This document shows, piece by piece, positions 20,025 to 28,225 of a DNA stretch of 64,000 bases. A model generated the notes under the pieces. That model worked only from the letters and a program-made list of their open reading frames with translations, was not told where the DNA came from and did not search any database. The stretch lies in the NCBI RefSeq assembly GCF_037201975.1, contig NZ_CP147520.1, positions 5,642,001 through 5,706,000 of the forward strand, written 5' to 3'. The stretch is from Streptomyces sp. TG1A-60. GTDB taxonomy: Bacteria > Actinomycetota > Actinomycetes > Streptomycetales > Streptomycetaceae. Every line of letters begins with the position of its first letter. Positions within the stretch are counted from its first letter, which is position 1. The position numbers and the translations under genes are program-made.

Positions 20025-21041
20025 TCACTTGGCTCCCAGGGCCGTCTGGAGCGCCTTGAGGTTGGCTTCCTGGACCGAGATGTAGTCCTTGCCGCGGGAC
20101 TTGTCGGTGATGCCCTCGATCGGGTCGAGGACGTCCGTCTTCAGCCCCGCGTCGTCGGCGAGTGTCTTCGCGGTCTTGTCGGACACCAGTGTCTCGTAGA
20201 AGACGGTGGTGACGCCGTCGGCCTTGGCCTCTTCCTGGAGTTCCTTGATGCGGGCGGGGCTGGGCTCGCTCTCCGGGCTGAGACCGGAGATGGCTTCCTG
20301 GGTCAGGCCGTAACGCTCGGCGAGGTAGCCGAAGGCGGCGTGGTTGGTGAAGAAGACCTTCGTCTTGGTGGTCTTCAGGCCGTCCGTGAACTGGGTGTGG
20401 AGGTCGTCGAGCTTCTTGACCAGCGCGTCGGCGTTCTTCTTGTAGACCGCGGCGTTGTCCGGGTCGGCCTTCTCGAAGGCCTTGGCGACGCCCTCGGCGA
20501 TCTCGGCGTACTTCACGGGGTCGAGCCAGACGTGCGGGTCCAGGGCGTGTTCCTCTTCCTCGGGGTGCTCCTCCTCGGGGTGCGCCTCCTCGGAGTGCTC
20601 CTCCTCGGGGTGCTCCTCCTCGCCCTCGTGTTCGTGCTCGACGGCGCCGTGGTCTTCCAGTTCGGTCAGCGTGGCTGCGTCGATCTTGGTCTTGGTGTCC
20701 GCCTGCGCGACGGCGTCGTCGACCGCCGGCTGCAGGTCCTTGAGGTAGAGCACCGCGTCCGCCTCCTGGAGCGCGGCCGTCTGCTTGGCGCTGATCTCCA
20801 GGTCGTGCGGCTCCTGGCCGGGCTCGGTCAGACTGGTGACGTTCACTTGGTCCCCGCCGATCTGCTCGGCGAGGAAGGCCATCGGGTAGAACGACGCGAC
20901 GACGTCGAACTTGTCCGTGTTGCCCGCGGCGGCGCTGTCGTTGGAGCAGGCCGAGAGAGTGGTGAGACTGAGGGCGGCGGCCGCGGTCGCCGCCGCGGGT
21001 ATCAGAAGTCGTCGTCGTCGTTCTACGTTCATGACAGTCAT
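20025..21041 (-). CDS. znuA: Zinc ABC transporter substrate-binding lipoprotein ZnuA
   Basis: The 338-residue protein starts with a lipoprotein signal ending in LSACSND, so it is anchored outside the membrane. It has the cluster A-I metal-binding fold. A Glu/His-rich loop of about 45 residues in the middle (residues ~135-175, with repeated EEEHPEE units) captures zinc and is typical of ZnuA rather than MntA. DPHVWLDP follows the loop. ATG 21041 is chosen because AGAAGAG precedes it by 6 bases; a second ATG lies three codons later. Two Zur-box-like dyads overlap the start region, so zinc repression is very likely. Confidence 0.94.
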   Translation of the reverse strand: MTVMNVERRRRLLIPAAATAAAALSLTTLSACSNDSAAAGNTDKFDVVASFYPMAFLAEQIGGDQVNVTSLTEPGQEPHDLEISAKQTAALQEADAVLYLKDLQPAVDDAVAQADTKTKIDAATLTELEDHGAVEHEHEGEEEHPEEEHSEEAHPEEEHPEEEEHALDPHVWLDPVKYAEIAEGVAKAFEKADPDNAAVYKKNADALVKKLDDLHTQFTDGLKTTKTKVFFTNHAAFGYLAERYGLTQEAISGLSPESEPSPARIKELQEEAKADGVTTVFYETLVSDKTAKTLADDAGLKTDVLDPIEGITDKSRGKDYISVQEANLKALQTALGAK

Positions 21042-21068
21042 TTTCAGCTCTTCTGGAAACGATTGTCA
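21032..21068 (-). promoter_or_regulatory. Two Zur-box-like dyads at the znuA promoter
   Basis: TGACAGTCATTTTCA (21032-21046) and TGGAAACGATTGTCA (21054-21068) each resemble the actinobacterial Zur box TGAAAATNATTTTCA at 12 of 14 fixed positions. Their centres are 22 bases apart, about two helical turns. The first box overlaps the znuA start codon. Confidence 0.7.
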
Positions 21069-21249
21069 ACAAGCCTGCTGGTGGGCCGTTGGCGAGGCCT
21101 TTGTCCGGCTCTGGCCCGTCTTTGGCTCCAGACCGATTTGATCGGAGGGCAGGCCCCGCCGGTAACCTGAACCATTCGCTCTGAAGCGCATCCGCTGCCC
21201 TCCAGGAGCGCACCGCTTCGTCGCCCGTCGTCGTAATGAAGAGAGCACC

Positions 21250-22632
21250 GTGGCCGCCGACAAGATCGACACCATCGTCAGCCTGAGCAAGCGCCGTGGC
21301 TTCGTATTCCCGTGCAGTGAGATCTACGGCGGCCAGCGTGCCGCCTGGGACTACGGACCGCTGGGTGTCGAGCTCAAGGAGAACATCAAGCGCCAGTGGT
21401 GGCGCTACATGGTGACGTCGCGCGAGGACGTGGTCGGTATCGACTCGTCCGTCATCCTGGCCCCCGAGGTGTGGGTCGCCTCCGGCCACGTCGCCACCTT
21501 CTCCGACCCGCTCACCGAGTGCACCTCCTGCCACAAGCGGTTCCGCGCGGACCACCTGGAGGAGGCGTACGAGGCGAAGAAGGGCCGCCTCCCGGAGAAC
21601 GGCCTCGCGGACGTCAACTGCCCCAACTGCGGCACCAAGGGCCAGTTCACCGAGCCCAAGCAGTTCTCGGGCCTGCTCTCCACCCACCTCGGCCCCACCC
21701 AGGACACCGGCTCGATCGCCTACCTGCGTCCCGAGACCGCCCAGGGCATCTTCACCAACTTCGCCCAGGTGCAGACCACTTCGCGTCGCAAGCCGCCGTT
21801 CGGCATCGCCCAGACGGGCAAGTCCTTCCGCAACGAGATCACGCCCGGCAACTTCATCTTCCGCACCCGCGAGTTCGAGCAGATGGAGATGGAGTTCTTC
21901 GTCAAGCCGGGCGAGGACGAGAAGTGGCAGGAGTACTGGATGCAGGAGCGGTGGAACTGGTACACCGGCCTGGGCCTGCGCGAAGAGAACATGCGCTGGT
22001 ACGAGCACCCGCAGGAGAAGCTCTCCCACTACTCCAAGCGCACCGCCGACATCGAGTACCGCTTCCAGTTCGGTGGCAGCGAGTGGGGTGAGCTGGAGGG
22101 CGTCGCCAACCGCACCGACTACGACCTCGGCGCGCACTCCAAGGCCTCCGGCCAGGACCTGTCGTACTTCGACCAGGAGGCCGGGGAGCGCTACACCCCG
22201 TACGTCATCGAGCCCGCCGCCGGTGTCGGCCGCACGATGCTCGCGTTCCTGCTGGACGCGTACACCGAGGACGAGGCGCCGAACGCCAAGGGCAAGCTGG
22301 AGAAGCGGACGGTGCTCCGCCTCGACCACCGCATCGCCCCGGTGAAGGTGGCCGTACTGCCGCTGTCCCGCAACCCCGAGCTGTCCCCGAAGGCCAAGGG
22401 GCTCGCGGCGGCGCTGCGGCAGAACTGGAACATCGAGTTCGACGACGCGGGGGCGATCGGGCGCCGCTACCGGCGCCAGGACGAGATCGGCACGCCGTAC
22501 TGCGTGACGGTGGACTTCGACACGCTCGACGACAACGCGGTCACCGTTCGTGAGCGGGATTCGATGAAGCAGGAGCGGGTGTCGCTGGACCAGATCGAGG
22601 GGTACCTCGCCGGTCGGCTCGTCGGCGCCTGA
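21250..22632 (+). CDS. glyS: Glycyl-tRNA synthetase, alpha-2 type
   Basis: The enzyme charges tRNA-Gly. The 460-residue single-chain form is the dimeric type found in actinobacteria, unlike the alpha2-beta2 enzyme of many other bacteria. The class II core is clear: [15 protein letters not shown] and [29 protein letters not shown] form motif 2, and [14 protein letters not shown] near residue 325 forms motif 3. A C-X2-C...C-X2-C zinc-like insert lies near 95-125. The GTG at 21250 is preceded by GAAGAGAG. It is divergent from znuA, sharing a 208-base promoter region. No T-box leader is seen. Confidence 0.96.
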   Translation: MAADKIDTIVSLSKRRGFVFPCSEIYGGQRAAWDYGPLGVELKENIKRQWWRYMVTSREDVVGIDSSVILAPEVWVASGHVATFSDPLTECTSCHKRFRADHLEEAYEAKKGRLPENGLADVNCPNCGTKGQFTEPKQFSGLLSTHLGPTQDTGSIAYLRPETAQGIFTNFAQVQTTSRRKPPFGIAQTGKSFRNEITPGNFIFRTREFEQMEMEFFVKPGEDEKWQEYWMQERWNWYTGLGLREENMRWYEHPQEKLSHYSKRTADIEYRFQFGGSEWGELEGVANRTDYDLGAHSKASGQDLSYFDQEAGERYTPYVIEPAAGVGRTMLAFLLDAYTEDEAPNAKGKLEKRTVLRLDHRIAPVKVAVLPLSRNPELSPKAKGLAAALRQNWNIEFDDAGAIGRRYRRQDEIGTPYCVTVDFDTLDDNAVTVRERDSMKQERVSLDQIEGYLAGRLVGA

Positions 22633-22687
22633 GCGTCGGCGCCCGAGCGTCCGACCGGCTTGAGCGATCGGCCGGCCGCGGGTTGTC

Positions 22688-22725
22688 CGCGGTCGGCCGC
22701 GCGGTTCCCCGCGCCCCTGACGAGG
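22688..22725. repeat. Intergenic repeat, copy D
   Basis: GGCCGCGCGGTTCCCCGCGC with CCCTGA following is the reverse orientation of copy A (GCGCGGGGAACTGCGCG). It lies downstream of glyS. Confidence 0.5.
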
Positions 22726-22798
22726 CGGGGGAACCCGGTGTACAAGGTGCCCCTTGTCGAAGGGCTCGAAGGTCCGGGGCCGGCGTCGGGAGGGGAGG

Positions 22799-23134
22799 TC
22801 AGGTGAGGCCGGAGATCGGCGCGGCGCTGCGGGGAGTGCGGCGGATACGAGTACGCGGGTGCGCCCGGGCTGTGCCGCGTGCCGCGAACCGGTGGACGGC
22901 GTCGAAGGGGTCGTACGGGTCGTCGGGGTGGCGGACGGCGGCGTAGCCGCGGAAGACGTGGTGGCCGTCGTGTTCGGGCCACGGCGGCCTCGGGGAGGTT
23001 TCCCGTGAAGAGGAGGTGGGTGATCGGCCTGCTCGGGTCCTCCACCTCGTAGCCCAGCGCGGCGGCCCAGAATCGGCCAGGGGCTGGGCGTCCCGCATGT
23101 CGATGACGAGTTTCCAGTTCAGCGCGGCAGCCAT
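22799..23134 (-). pseudogene. VOC-family protein gene, frameshifted
   Basis: From ATG 23134 the frame reads MAAALNWKLVIDMRDAQPLAD, the start of a glyoxalase-like protein. One T is missing at 23071-23072 (the expected next residues FWAAALGYEVEDPSRP appear in the next frame). One extra C at 22976-22978 restores the first frame, which continues EHDGHHVFRGYAAVRHPDDPYDP. The C-terminal part then diverges. Both changes are single-base and in or beside homopolymer runs, so sequencing error is possible. It is divergent from the CGNR gene and shares its palindromic promoter. Confidence 0.6.
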
Positions 23135-23159
23135 GTAACCAGTTATATTGGTTACATGG
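23131..23159. promoter_or_regulatory. Palindromic shared promoter/operator of VOC gene and CGNR regulator
   Basis: CCATGTAACC (23131-23140) and GGTTACATGG (23150-23159) are perfect 10-bp inverted repeats around AGTTATATT. Each arm contains a start codon: ATG 23156 on + and ATG 23134 on -. TATATT on + lies 6 bases before its ATG, and TATAAC on - lies 7 bases before its ATG. Both genes should therefore be leaderless and controlled from one dyad. Confidence 0.75.
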
Positions 23160-23857
23160 TTTCGTCGTCCAGGGCATCCGCTCCGAAGGGGGCGTCGGGA
23201 GTGTCGGGCATCCCTCTGCGGTCCCACTCCGGGAACGTCTACCGGTTCGATCCGGGCGCCCTCTGCCTGGAGCTGCTCGTCACCGGCGGCCCCGGCGCCC
23301 TGACCCGGTACGAGGCGCTGCACACCCCCGGTGACCTGGTCGCCTGGGCCGACCGGTCCCGGCTCACCCCGACGCCCCCCGCGCTCCACGTCACGGAGGA
23401 CGACGTGGCGTACGCCCGGCGGCTGCGCGACGCGCTGACCCGTACGGTCGTCTCCCTCGTCTGCGGCGGGCTCCCCGAACTGGGCATAGCCCCGGCGGAC
23501 TCCGCCGACCTCGACATCATCAACGAGGCCGCCGCCCGGCCGCCCCTCGCGCCCGCCATCGGCGCGGACGGCTCCCGGGGCTGGGCCGTCGGCACGGCGA
23601 CCGGGGCGCGGCTCCTCTCCACCGTCGCCCGTGACGCCGTCGACCTCCTCACCGGGCCGTACGCGGAACGGATCCGCATGTGCGCCGGCGACCGGTGCCA
23701 TCTCCTCTACGTCGACACCTCCCGGCCCGGCCGCCGCCGCTGGTGCTCGATGGAGCACTGCGGCAACCGCCACAAGGTCCGCGCCCACCGCGTGCGCCGC
23801 TCCGGGGCGGGCCCGGTCATGAGGGAACAGAGGGAGGAACAGGCAGAGGAACGGTGA
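23156..23857 (+). CDS. CGNR zinc-finger (ABATE-domain) putative regulator
   Basis: The 233-residue protein has the two-part layout of CGNR proteins. The N-terminal ~160 residues form the ABATE stress-associated domain. The C-terminal zinc finger starts at CAGDRCHLLYVD near residue 181 and contains the name motif CGNR near 201 within a basic stretch. CGNR proteins are predicted transcription regulators, and DNA binding is inferred from the finger. The ATG lies 6 bases after TATATT and has no ribosome site, so the transcript is probably leaderless. It is divergent from a VOC gene across a perfect palindrome, which it may bind itself. Confidence 0.87.
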   Translation: MVSSSRASAPKGASGVSGIPLRSHSGNVYRFDPGALCLELLVTGGPGALTRYEALHTPGDLVAWADRSRLTPTPPALHVTEDDVAYARRLRDALTRTVVSLVCGGLPELGIAPADSADLDIINEAAARPPLAPAIGADGSRGWAVGTATGARLLSTVARDAVDLLTGPYAERIRMCAGDRCHLLYVDTSRPGRRRWCSMEHCGNRHKVRAHRVRRSGAGPVMREQREEQAEER

Positions 23858-23906
23858 GAGCGGACGAACGTGCACTTGGAGCCGGTCGAGAAGAAAGGTG
23901 ATCCTC

Positions 23907-24311
23907 ATGTCCACTCGATCCACCGGACTCACCAAGGACGTCGGATGGCAAGTCGGCGTCTCCCGGACCCTGCCCCAATCGCCCGCCGTCGTATGGGAGT
24001 TCATCAGCGGCCCGCGCGGTGTTGAGCTGTGGCTCGGCTCCGGGGCGCGGCTCACCCCGGAGCCCGGTGCCCCGTACGCCACCCACGACGGCGTCACCGG
24101 TGAGGTGCGCGGCTACCGGCCCGGTGACCGCATCCGCGTCACCTACGGCGATACGACCGTCCAGGTGGCCGTCTCGGCGGCCGGCGGCGGCAGAGCCGTA
24201 CTCGTCTTCCATCAGGAACGCATGGCGAGCGCCGAGGAGCGTGAGCGTCAACGGGCGCACTGGCAGCGGGTGATGGTCCAGGTCGCCGGGGAGCTCGACG
24301 ACCTGGTTTGA
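23907..24311 (+). CDS. SRPBCC-domain (START-like) protein
   Basis: The 134-residue protein has the AHSA1/START-like pattern: QVGVSRTLPQSPAVVWEFIS at the N-terminus, ATHDGVTGEVRGYRPGDRIRVTY in the middle, and a long C-terminal helix REHWQRVMVQVAGEL-like. These proteins bind hydrophobic ligands in a deep cavity; the ligand is unknown. ATG 23907 is chosen because GAAAGG lies 8 bases upstream; a GTG three codons earlier is an alternative. It follows the CGNR gene by 49 bases and could be co-transcribed with it. Confidence 0.75.
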   Translation: MSTRSTGLTKDVGWQVGVSRTLPQSPAVVWEFISGPRGVELWLGSGARLTPEPGAPYATHDGVTGEVRGYRPGDRIRVTYGDTTVQVAVSAAGGGRAVLVFHQERMASAEERERQRAHWQRVMVQVAGELDDLV

Positions 24312-24360
24312 CGGCGTTCGTGGTGTTCCGGGCATTCCGAGGCTCCGGGCGTTCCTGCTT

Positions 24361-24406
24361 TGCGGGCCTAGCGGGCCTAGCGGGCCTTGCGGGCCTTGCG
24401 GGCCTC
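24361..24406. repeat. Tandem 9-base repeat
   Basis: Five copies of GCGGGCCTA/T (variants end in A, A, T, T and C) run head to tail between the SRPBCC gene and dusB. Confidence 0.75.
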
Positions 24407-24539
24407 CAGGCGGTCCTGGGGCTCCGGTGCTCTGGCCGTTCGGCCCCCGCCTCTTCCGGGGCGAGTCCCACCGGTCTCGCGAGCGGCGTCGGCGTCGCCC
24501 TACGACCCCACGCCCGCCGCGTCCCGCACCTCCGCCGAC

Positions 24540-24609
24540 TCCAGATCAGGAGGCTGGTGCAGCAGATCGCGAGCACCAGCAGGCGGTGGCGGTGGCTGAG
24601 CTCGGGCAT
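24540..24609 (-). pseudogene. MFS exporter 5' remnant
   Basis: From ATG 24609 the - strand reads MPELSHRHRLLVLAICCTSL then LI, which looks like the N-terminus and first membrane segment of a DHA2-type drug exporter. After that the frame becomes Arg-rich and non-membrane, so only about 22 codons survive. TTAGTTAGGCACACTA upstream resembles the operator regions that often precede such genes. Identification rests on one short segment. Confidence 0.4.
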
Positions 24610-24691
24610 GCGCTCCATCGTACGCGCGAATCGATAGTGTGCCTAACTAATGAATGGGCGGGCATCGGCCGCCGTGCGTGACAATGGGGGA

Positions 24692-25882
24692 ATGTCCACG
24701 CCCTCGTCCACGCCCTCGACCGCGCCGCCCCCGCCGCTCCGGATCGGCCCGCACGCCGTCTCCCCGCCCGTCGTCCTGGCTCCCATGGCCGGCATCACGA
24801 ACGCGCCGTTCCGCACTCTCTGCCGGGAGTTCAGCGGAGGCAAGGGCTTGTTCGTCAGCGAGATGATCACCACGCGGGCGCTGGTCGAGCGCAACGAGAA
24901 GACCATGCAGCTGATCCACTTCGACGCGACCGAGAAGCCGCGCTCGATCCAGCTGTACGGCGTGGACCCGGCGACCGTCGGCAAGGCCGTCCGCATGATC
25001 GCGGAGGAGGGTCTCGCCGACCACATCGACCTGAACTTCGGCTGCCCGGTCCCCAAGGTGACCCGCAAGGGCGGCGGTTCGGCCCTCCCGTACAAGCGGA
25101 ACCTGCTGCGCGCGATCCTCCGCGAGGCCGTGCGCGGTGCCGGGGACCTCCCCGTCACCATGAAGATGCGCAAGGGCATCGACGACGACCACATCACCTA
25201 CCTCGACGCCGGCCGAATCGCCGTCGAGGAGGGCGTCACGGCGATCGCCCTGCACGGACGCACGGCCGCCCAGCACTACGGCGGCACCGCCGACTGGGAC
25301 GCCATCGCCCGCCTCAAGGAGCACGTCCCCGAGATCCCCGTCCTAGGCAACGGCGACATCTGGTCCGCGCGGGACGCGCTGCGGATGGTCCGCGAGACGG
25401 GTTGCGACGGGGTGGTCGTGGGGCGCGGCTGTCTCGGGCGTCCGTGGCTGTTCGCGGATCTGGTCGCCGCCTTCGAGGGCCGGACCGAGGCCCGTGCCGC
25501 GGGCGCTGACGAACGCGGTGCGCGGCCCTCGCTCCGCGAGGTCGCCGACGTCATGGTCCGGCACGCCACACTCCTCGGCGAGTGGATCGGCGACGAGCCC
25601 AGGGGCGTCGTCGACTTCCGCAAGCACGTGGCCTGGTACCTCAAGGGCTTCGCCGTCGGCTCCGAGCTGCGGAGGCGGCTCGCCATCACCTCCTCCCTCG
25701 CCGAACTCCGCTCCGGACTCGATGAGTTGGACCTCGACCAGCCCTGGCCGGCCGGCGCCGACGGTCCGCGCGGTCGCACCTCCGGCAACAACCGCGTCGT
25801 CCTCCCGGACGGCTGGCTCAAGGACCCGTACGACTGCGCGGGGGTGGGCGAGGACGCCGAACTGGACACGTCCGGGGGGTAG
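24692..25882 (+). CDS. dusB: tRNA-dihydrouridine synthase DusB-like
   Basis: Dus enzymes reduce uridine to dihydrouridine in the D-loop of tRNA using FMN. The 396-residue protein shows VVLAPMAGITNAPFRTL near residue 30, NFGCPVPKVTRKGGGS near 117 with the catalytic Cys, MKMRKG near 157 and GNGDIWSARDA near 226. It is longer than the ~330 residues typical of E. coli DusB because of a C-terminal extension. GACAAT lies 6 bases before ATG 24692, so it may be leaderless; GGGGG in the gap could also act as a weak ribosome site. Confidence 0.93.
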   Translation: MSTPSSTPSTAPPPPLRIGPHAVSPPVVLAPMAGITNAPFRTLCREFSGGKGLFVSEMITTRALVERNEKTMQLIHFDATEKPRSIQLYGVDPATVGKAVRMIAEEGLADHIDLNFGCPVPKVTRKGGGSALPYKRNLLRAILREAVRGAGDLPVTMKMRKGIDDDHITYLDAGRIAVEEGVTAIALHGRTAAQHYGGTADWDAIARLKEHVPEIPVLGNGDIWSARDALRMVRETGCDGVVVGRGCLGRPWLFADLVAAFEGRTEARAAGADERGARPSLREVADVMVRHATLLGEWIGDEPRGVVDFRKHVAWYLKGFAVGSELRRRLAITSSLAELRSGLDELDLDQPWPAGADGPRGRTSGNNRVVLPDGWLKDPYDCAGVGEDAELDTSGG

Positions 25883-26019
25883 CAACGGGGCGCGCCCGGG
25901 GACCGGCCGCGCGACCGGCGCAGCCTGCACGGCTGTCGCACGGTCTTCGAGGCACCCGCGCTGCTCGCCCCCGACCCGGATTTCGCCGTGCCGCCGGACG
26001 CGCCGGCCGGTGGCACGGT

Positions 26020-26312
26020 CGCCCATACCGCCCGTACCCGGCCAGAACCTCCGGCAGCCGATACCCGGCGGCCGTGGCCGCGTCGACCAGCCCGGTCGCG
26101 ACCGTACGGGCCTCGTCATGCAGCCCGTACCGCGCCAGCCCCAGCGTGATCAGCGCGTTGTCGTGCGGCCAGACCGAACCCCGGTGGTACCGGGCGTCCC
26201 GCACGAACAGCCCGTCCGGGGAACTGCCGCCCCGCACGCCGCGGATGTCGCCGCCGTCGCCCACGGCGGCGAACGTCCCGCCGCGCACGAGCAGGTGATG
26301 CCGGTCCGTCAT
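26020..26312 (-). pseudogene. Glycogen-debranching-enzyme-like gene, internally deleted
   Basis: ATG 26312 overlaps the stop of the upstream glycosidase gene as ATGA. The frame starts like the N-terminal domain of amylo-alpha-1,6-glucosidase-type proteins (GGSSPDGLFVRDAR) but jumps at once to a C-terminal segment, YHRGSVWPHDNALITLGLAR. The two conserved blocks should be several hundred residues apart, so about 500 codons are missing. After EVLAGYGR the conserved end is also lost. The join looks like one large deletion. The translational coupling suggests a former two-gene alpha-glucan operon. Confidence 0.7.
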
Positions 26313-27988
26313 CCCCGGTCCCCTCCCTTGGCCCTCATGCCGACCATGGCCTCGGCCTCGTTGTCGTGGTGCTGTCCGTCGTCGTGATCGTCGTCGCGGT
26401 CGCGCTGGTGGTCGCGCCGGTGGCCGTCGTCGTCCTGGTCGTCCCGGTGCAGCAGGTCGAGGGTGAGCGCGGCCGTCCAGCCGAAGCCGCGTGCTCCGCA
26501 GGCCTCGCCGGTGTACGGGTCCACGTACTCGGCGAACCCGGACGCGCCGGCCGTCTCCAGCAACGCAGCCCGCAGCCGGTCCGCCCGCCCCGGCTCCCCG
26601 TGCAGCCGCAGGCCCCGCTCCACCATCCAGTTCGTGTTGAACCACGCCGGACCACGCCAGTACCGGTGCGGATCGAAGGCCTCCCCGAGGAGGTCGTACG
26701 ACGGCACGAACCGCGTGGCCCCGCCGAGCCCGAAGTGGGGGCCGTGGATCGTCCGCACGAGAGCGGCGGCGACCTCACGGGGGAGGCCGGGGACGAGAAG
26801 GGGGATCAGACCGGAGACGCTGCGCTCGGGGATGAGAGCACCGCTCTGCGAGCGCCGCACCGGAGCGGGAGCGGTGCTCGCAGAGCGGTGTTCGCTTTCG
26901 AGAGCGCTGCTCCGAGAGCGTTGCTCGCTTCCGACAGCGCCGCTCGGCGAGCGGCGATCTGGATCAAGAGCACCGCTCTCGCGCGTCCCGTTCACATCCC
27001 GGCAGAAGAACATCTCCTCCGCCGGGTCCCACAGCCGCTCCACCAGAGCCGCCGTCAGGCGCTCGGCGCGCGCGTACCGGGCCGTCCCGGGGGCGCCCAG
27101 CTCCTTCGCGATGTGCGCCAGAGCGTGTTCGGAGGTGATGAGGAGGGCGTTGAAGGCGGGGTCCTCGACGACGAACCCGCCGTCCCCGGAGCCGCTTCCC
27201 CCGGCCGCCCGGTCCCGGTACCCCCGGTCCCGGTACTCCGTCGCCAGGCGCACGTACCGCCCGTAGTCAAGATCCGTCGGCCGGTCCTCGGCCGCGCCGT
27301 GGTCGAGGTCGGCGCGGCGGAAGGAGCGGGCCGGGGCCGGGGTGATCCGGGCGAGGGGCGCGTCCCAGGTGGGGCTGTTGTCCATGCCCTGTTCCCAGGG
27401 GTGGACGACGGAGGCCAGCCCGCCCCCGCCCAGGTCGCGGCGGTGCAGCAGATAGCGGTGCCAGGCGGCCAGCCGCGGGTACACCCGGGGCAGGAAGCCG
27501 CGCGCCCGCGACAGCCCGGGGTCTGCCCGGTGCACCATCCAGGCGGCCAGCGCGTGCACCGGCGGCTGCACGATGCCCGAGGTCTGCGTGGTGAGCGGGG
27601 CGCCCGCGGCGCGCCCCGCCGTCGAGGAGCGCCAGAAGTCGGGGCTCGGGAAGTACGCGTCGAACGGCACGGAGGGATTGAAGACGATGTGCGGGACGCG
27701 TCCGTCGCCCCACTGCGCGGCGAGCAGCGTCTCCAGCTCGGTCTGCGCGCGCAGCGGCGACAGGTGCCGCAGCCCGATCGCGATGAACGCCGAGTCCCAC
27801 GACCACTGGTGCGGATACAGCGTGCGCGAGGGCACGGTGGACCGGCCCGTCCAGTTGGCCGCCAGTACTTCGGCCGCTCCGCGATGCGGCGAACCGGCCG
27901 GCACGGTCACCGAGGCGGTCGCGCGCGCTGTCGCGGTCTCCGCCGTGGTCTTCGCGCGGTGCGCGGTGAGCTGGGGTGTGCGGTCCAC
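26309..27988 (-). CDS. MGH1-like / GH63-like (alpha/alpha)6 glycosidase
   Basis: The 559-residue protein has a six-hairpin glycosidase pattern: YPHQWSWDSAFIAIGLRHLS near residue 59, QPPVHALAAW near 142, HPWEQGMDNSPTWD near 196, and YWRGPAWFNTNW near 428. This resembles mannosylglycerate-hydrolase-like or GH63/GH37 enzymes acting on alpha-linked sugars. Residues 337-390 are an unusual run of five 11-residue Ser/Arg-rich repeats, and the last 45 residues are an Asp/His-rich tail. GTG 27988 has GGGGAG 6 bases upstream. It is divergent from a ROK repressor, its likely regulator. The exact substrate is not determined. Confidence 0.8.
   Translation of the reverse strand: MDRTPQLTAHRAKTTAETATARATASVTVPAGSPHRGAAEVLAANWTGRSTVPSRTLYPHQWSWDSAFIAIGLRHLSPLRAQTELETLLAAQWGDGRVPHIVFNPSVPFDAYFPSPDFWRSSTAGRAAGAPLTTQTSGIVQPPVHALAAWMVHRADPGLSRARGFLPRVYPRLAAWHRYLLHRRDLGGGGLASVVHPWEQGMDNSPTWDAPLARITPAPARSFRRADLDHGAAEDRPTDLDYGRYVRLATEYRDRGYRDRAAGGSGSGDGGFVVEDPAFNALLITSEHALAHIAKELGAPGTARYARAERLTAALVERLWDPAEEMFFCRDVNGTRESGALDPDRRSPSGAVGSEQRSRSSALESEHRSASTAPAPVRRSQSGALIPERSVSGLIPLLVPGLPREVAAALVRTIHGPHFGLGGATRFVPSYDLLGEAFDPHRYWRGPAWFNTNWMVERGLRLHGEPGRADRLRAALLETAGASGFAEYVDPYTGEACGARGFGWTAALTLDLLHRDDQDDDGHRRDHQRDRDDDHDDGQHHDNEAEAMVGMRAKGGDRG
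26819..26980. repeat. In-gene minisatellite coding five 11-residue repeats
   Basis: Five 33-base units encode variants of xSGALxPExRS (ESGALDPDRRS, PSGAVGSEQRS, RSSALESEHRS, ASTAPAPVRRS, QSGALIPERS) within the glycosidase gene. The last unit is one codon short. Confidence 0.75.
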
Positions 27989-28225
27989 GCAGGGCTCCCC
28001 GAGGACAAGGTGCCGATCGGTTCGGCGGTAGCCGCCATGAGGTTACGTCTATCTAACACGCAGAACCCGATATGTAATGCAGAGTTGGTGGACGCAAGAG
28101 GGTGTGCGGCAGCGGTCCCGCGCCGAAAAACGCTTGAGCGGTCGCACGAGCGCTCACGTCGGCGGTGCCGGAGAGTCGGCGGTGCCGGGCATGATCGGGT
28201 GAACGTTCGCACGACTGGGAGGACC

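Noticed and set aside
21070..21249. Glycine T-box or riboswitch upstream of glyS
   Set aside because: No T-box motif or long terminator/antiterminator pair was found in this short region.
20002..22329. A 775-codon open frame on - across glyS and znuA
   Set aside because: It runs antisense through glyS and out of frame through znuA; both real genes have complete family motifs.
26366..28200. Long + strand extension of the ROK gene through the glycosidase gene
   Set aside because: The extension is antisense to the conserved glycosidase. The ROK protein starts near 28226.
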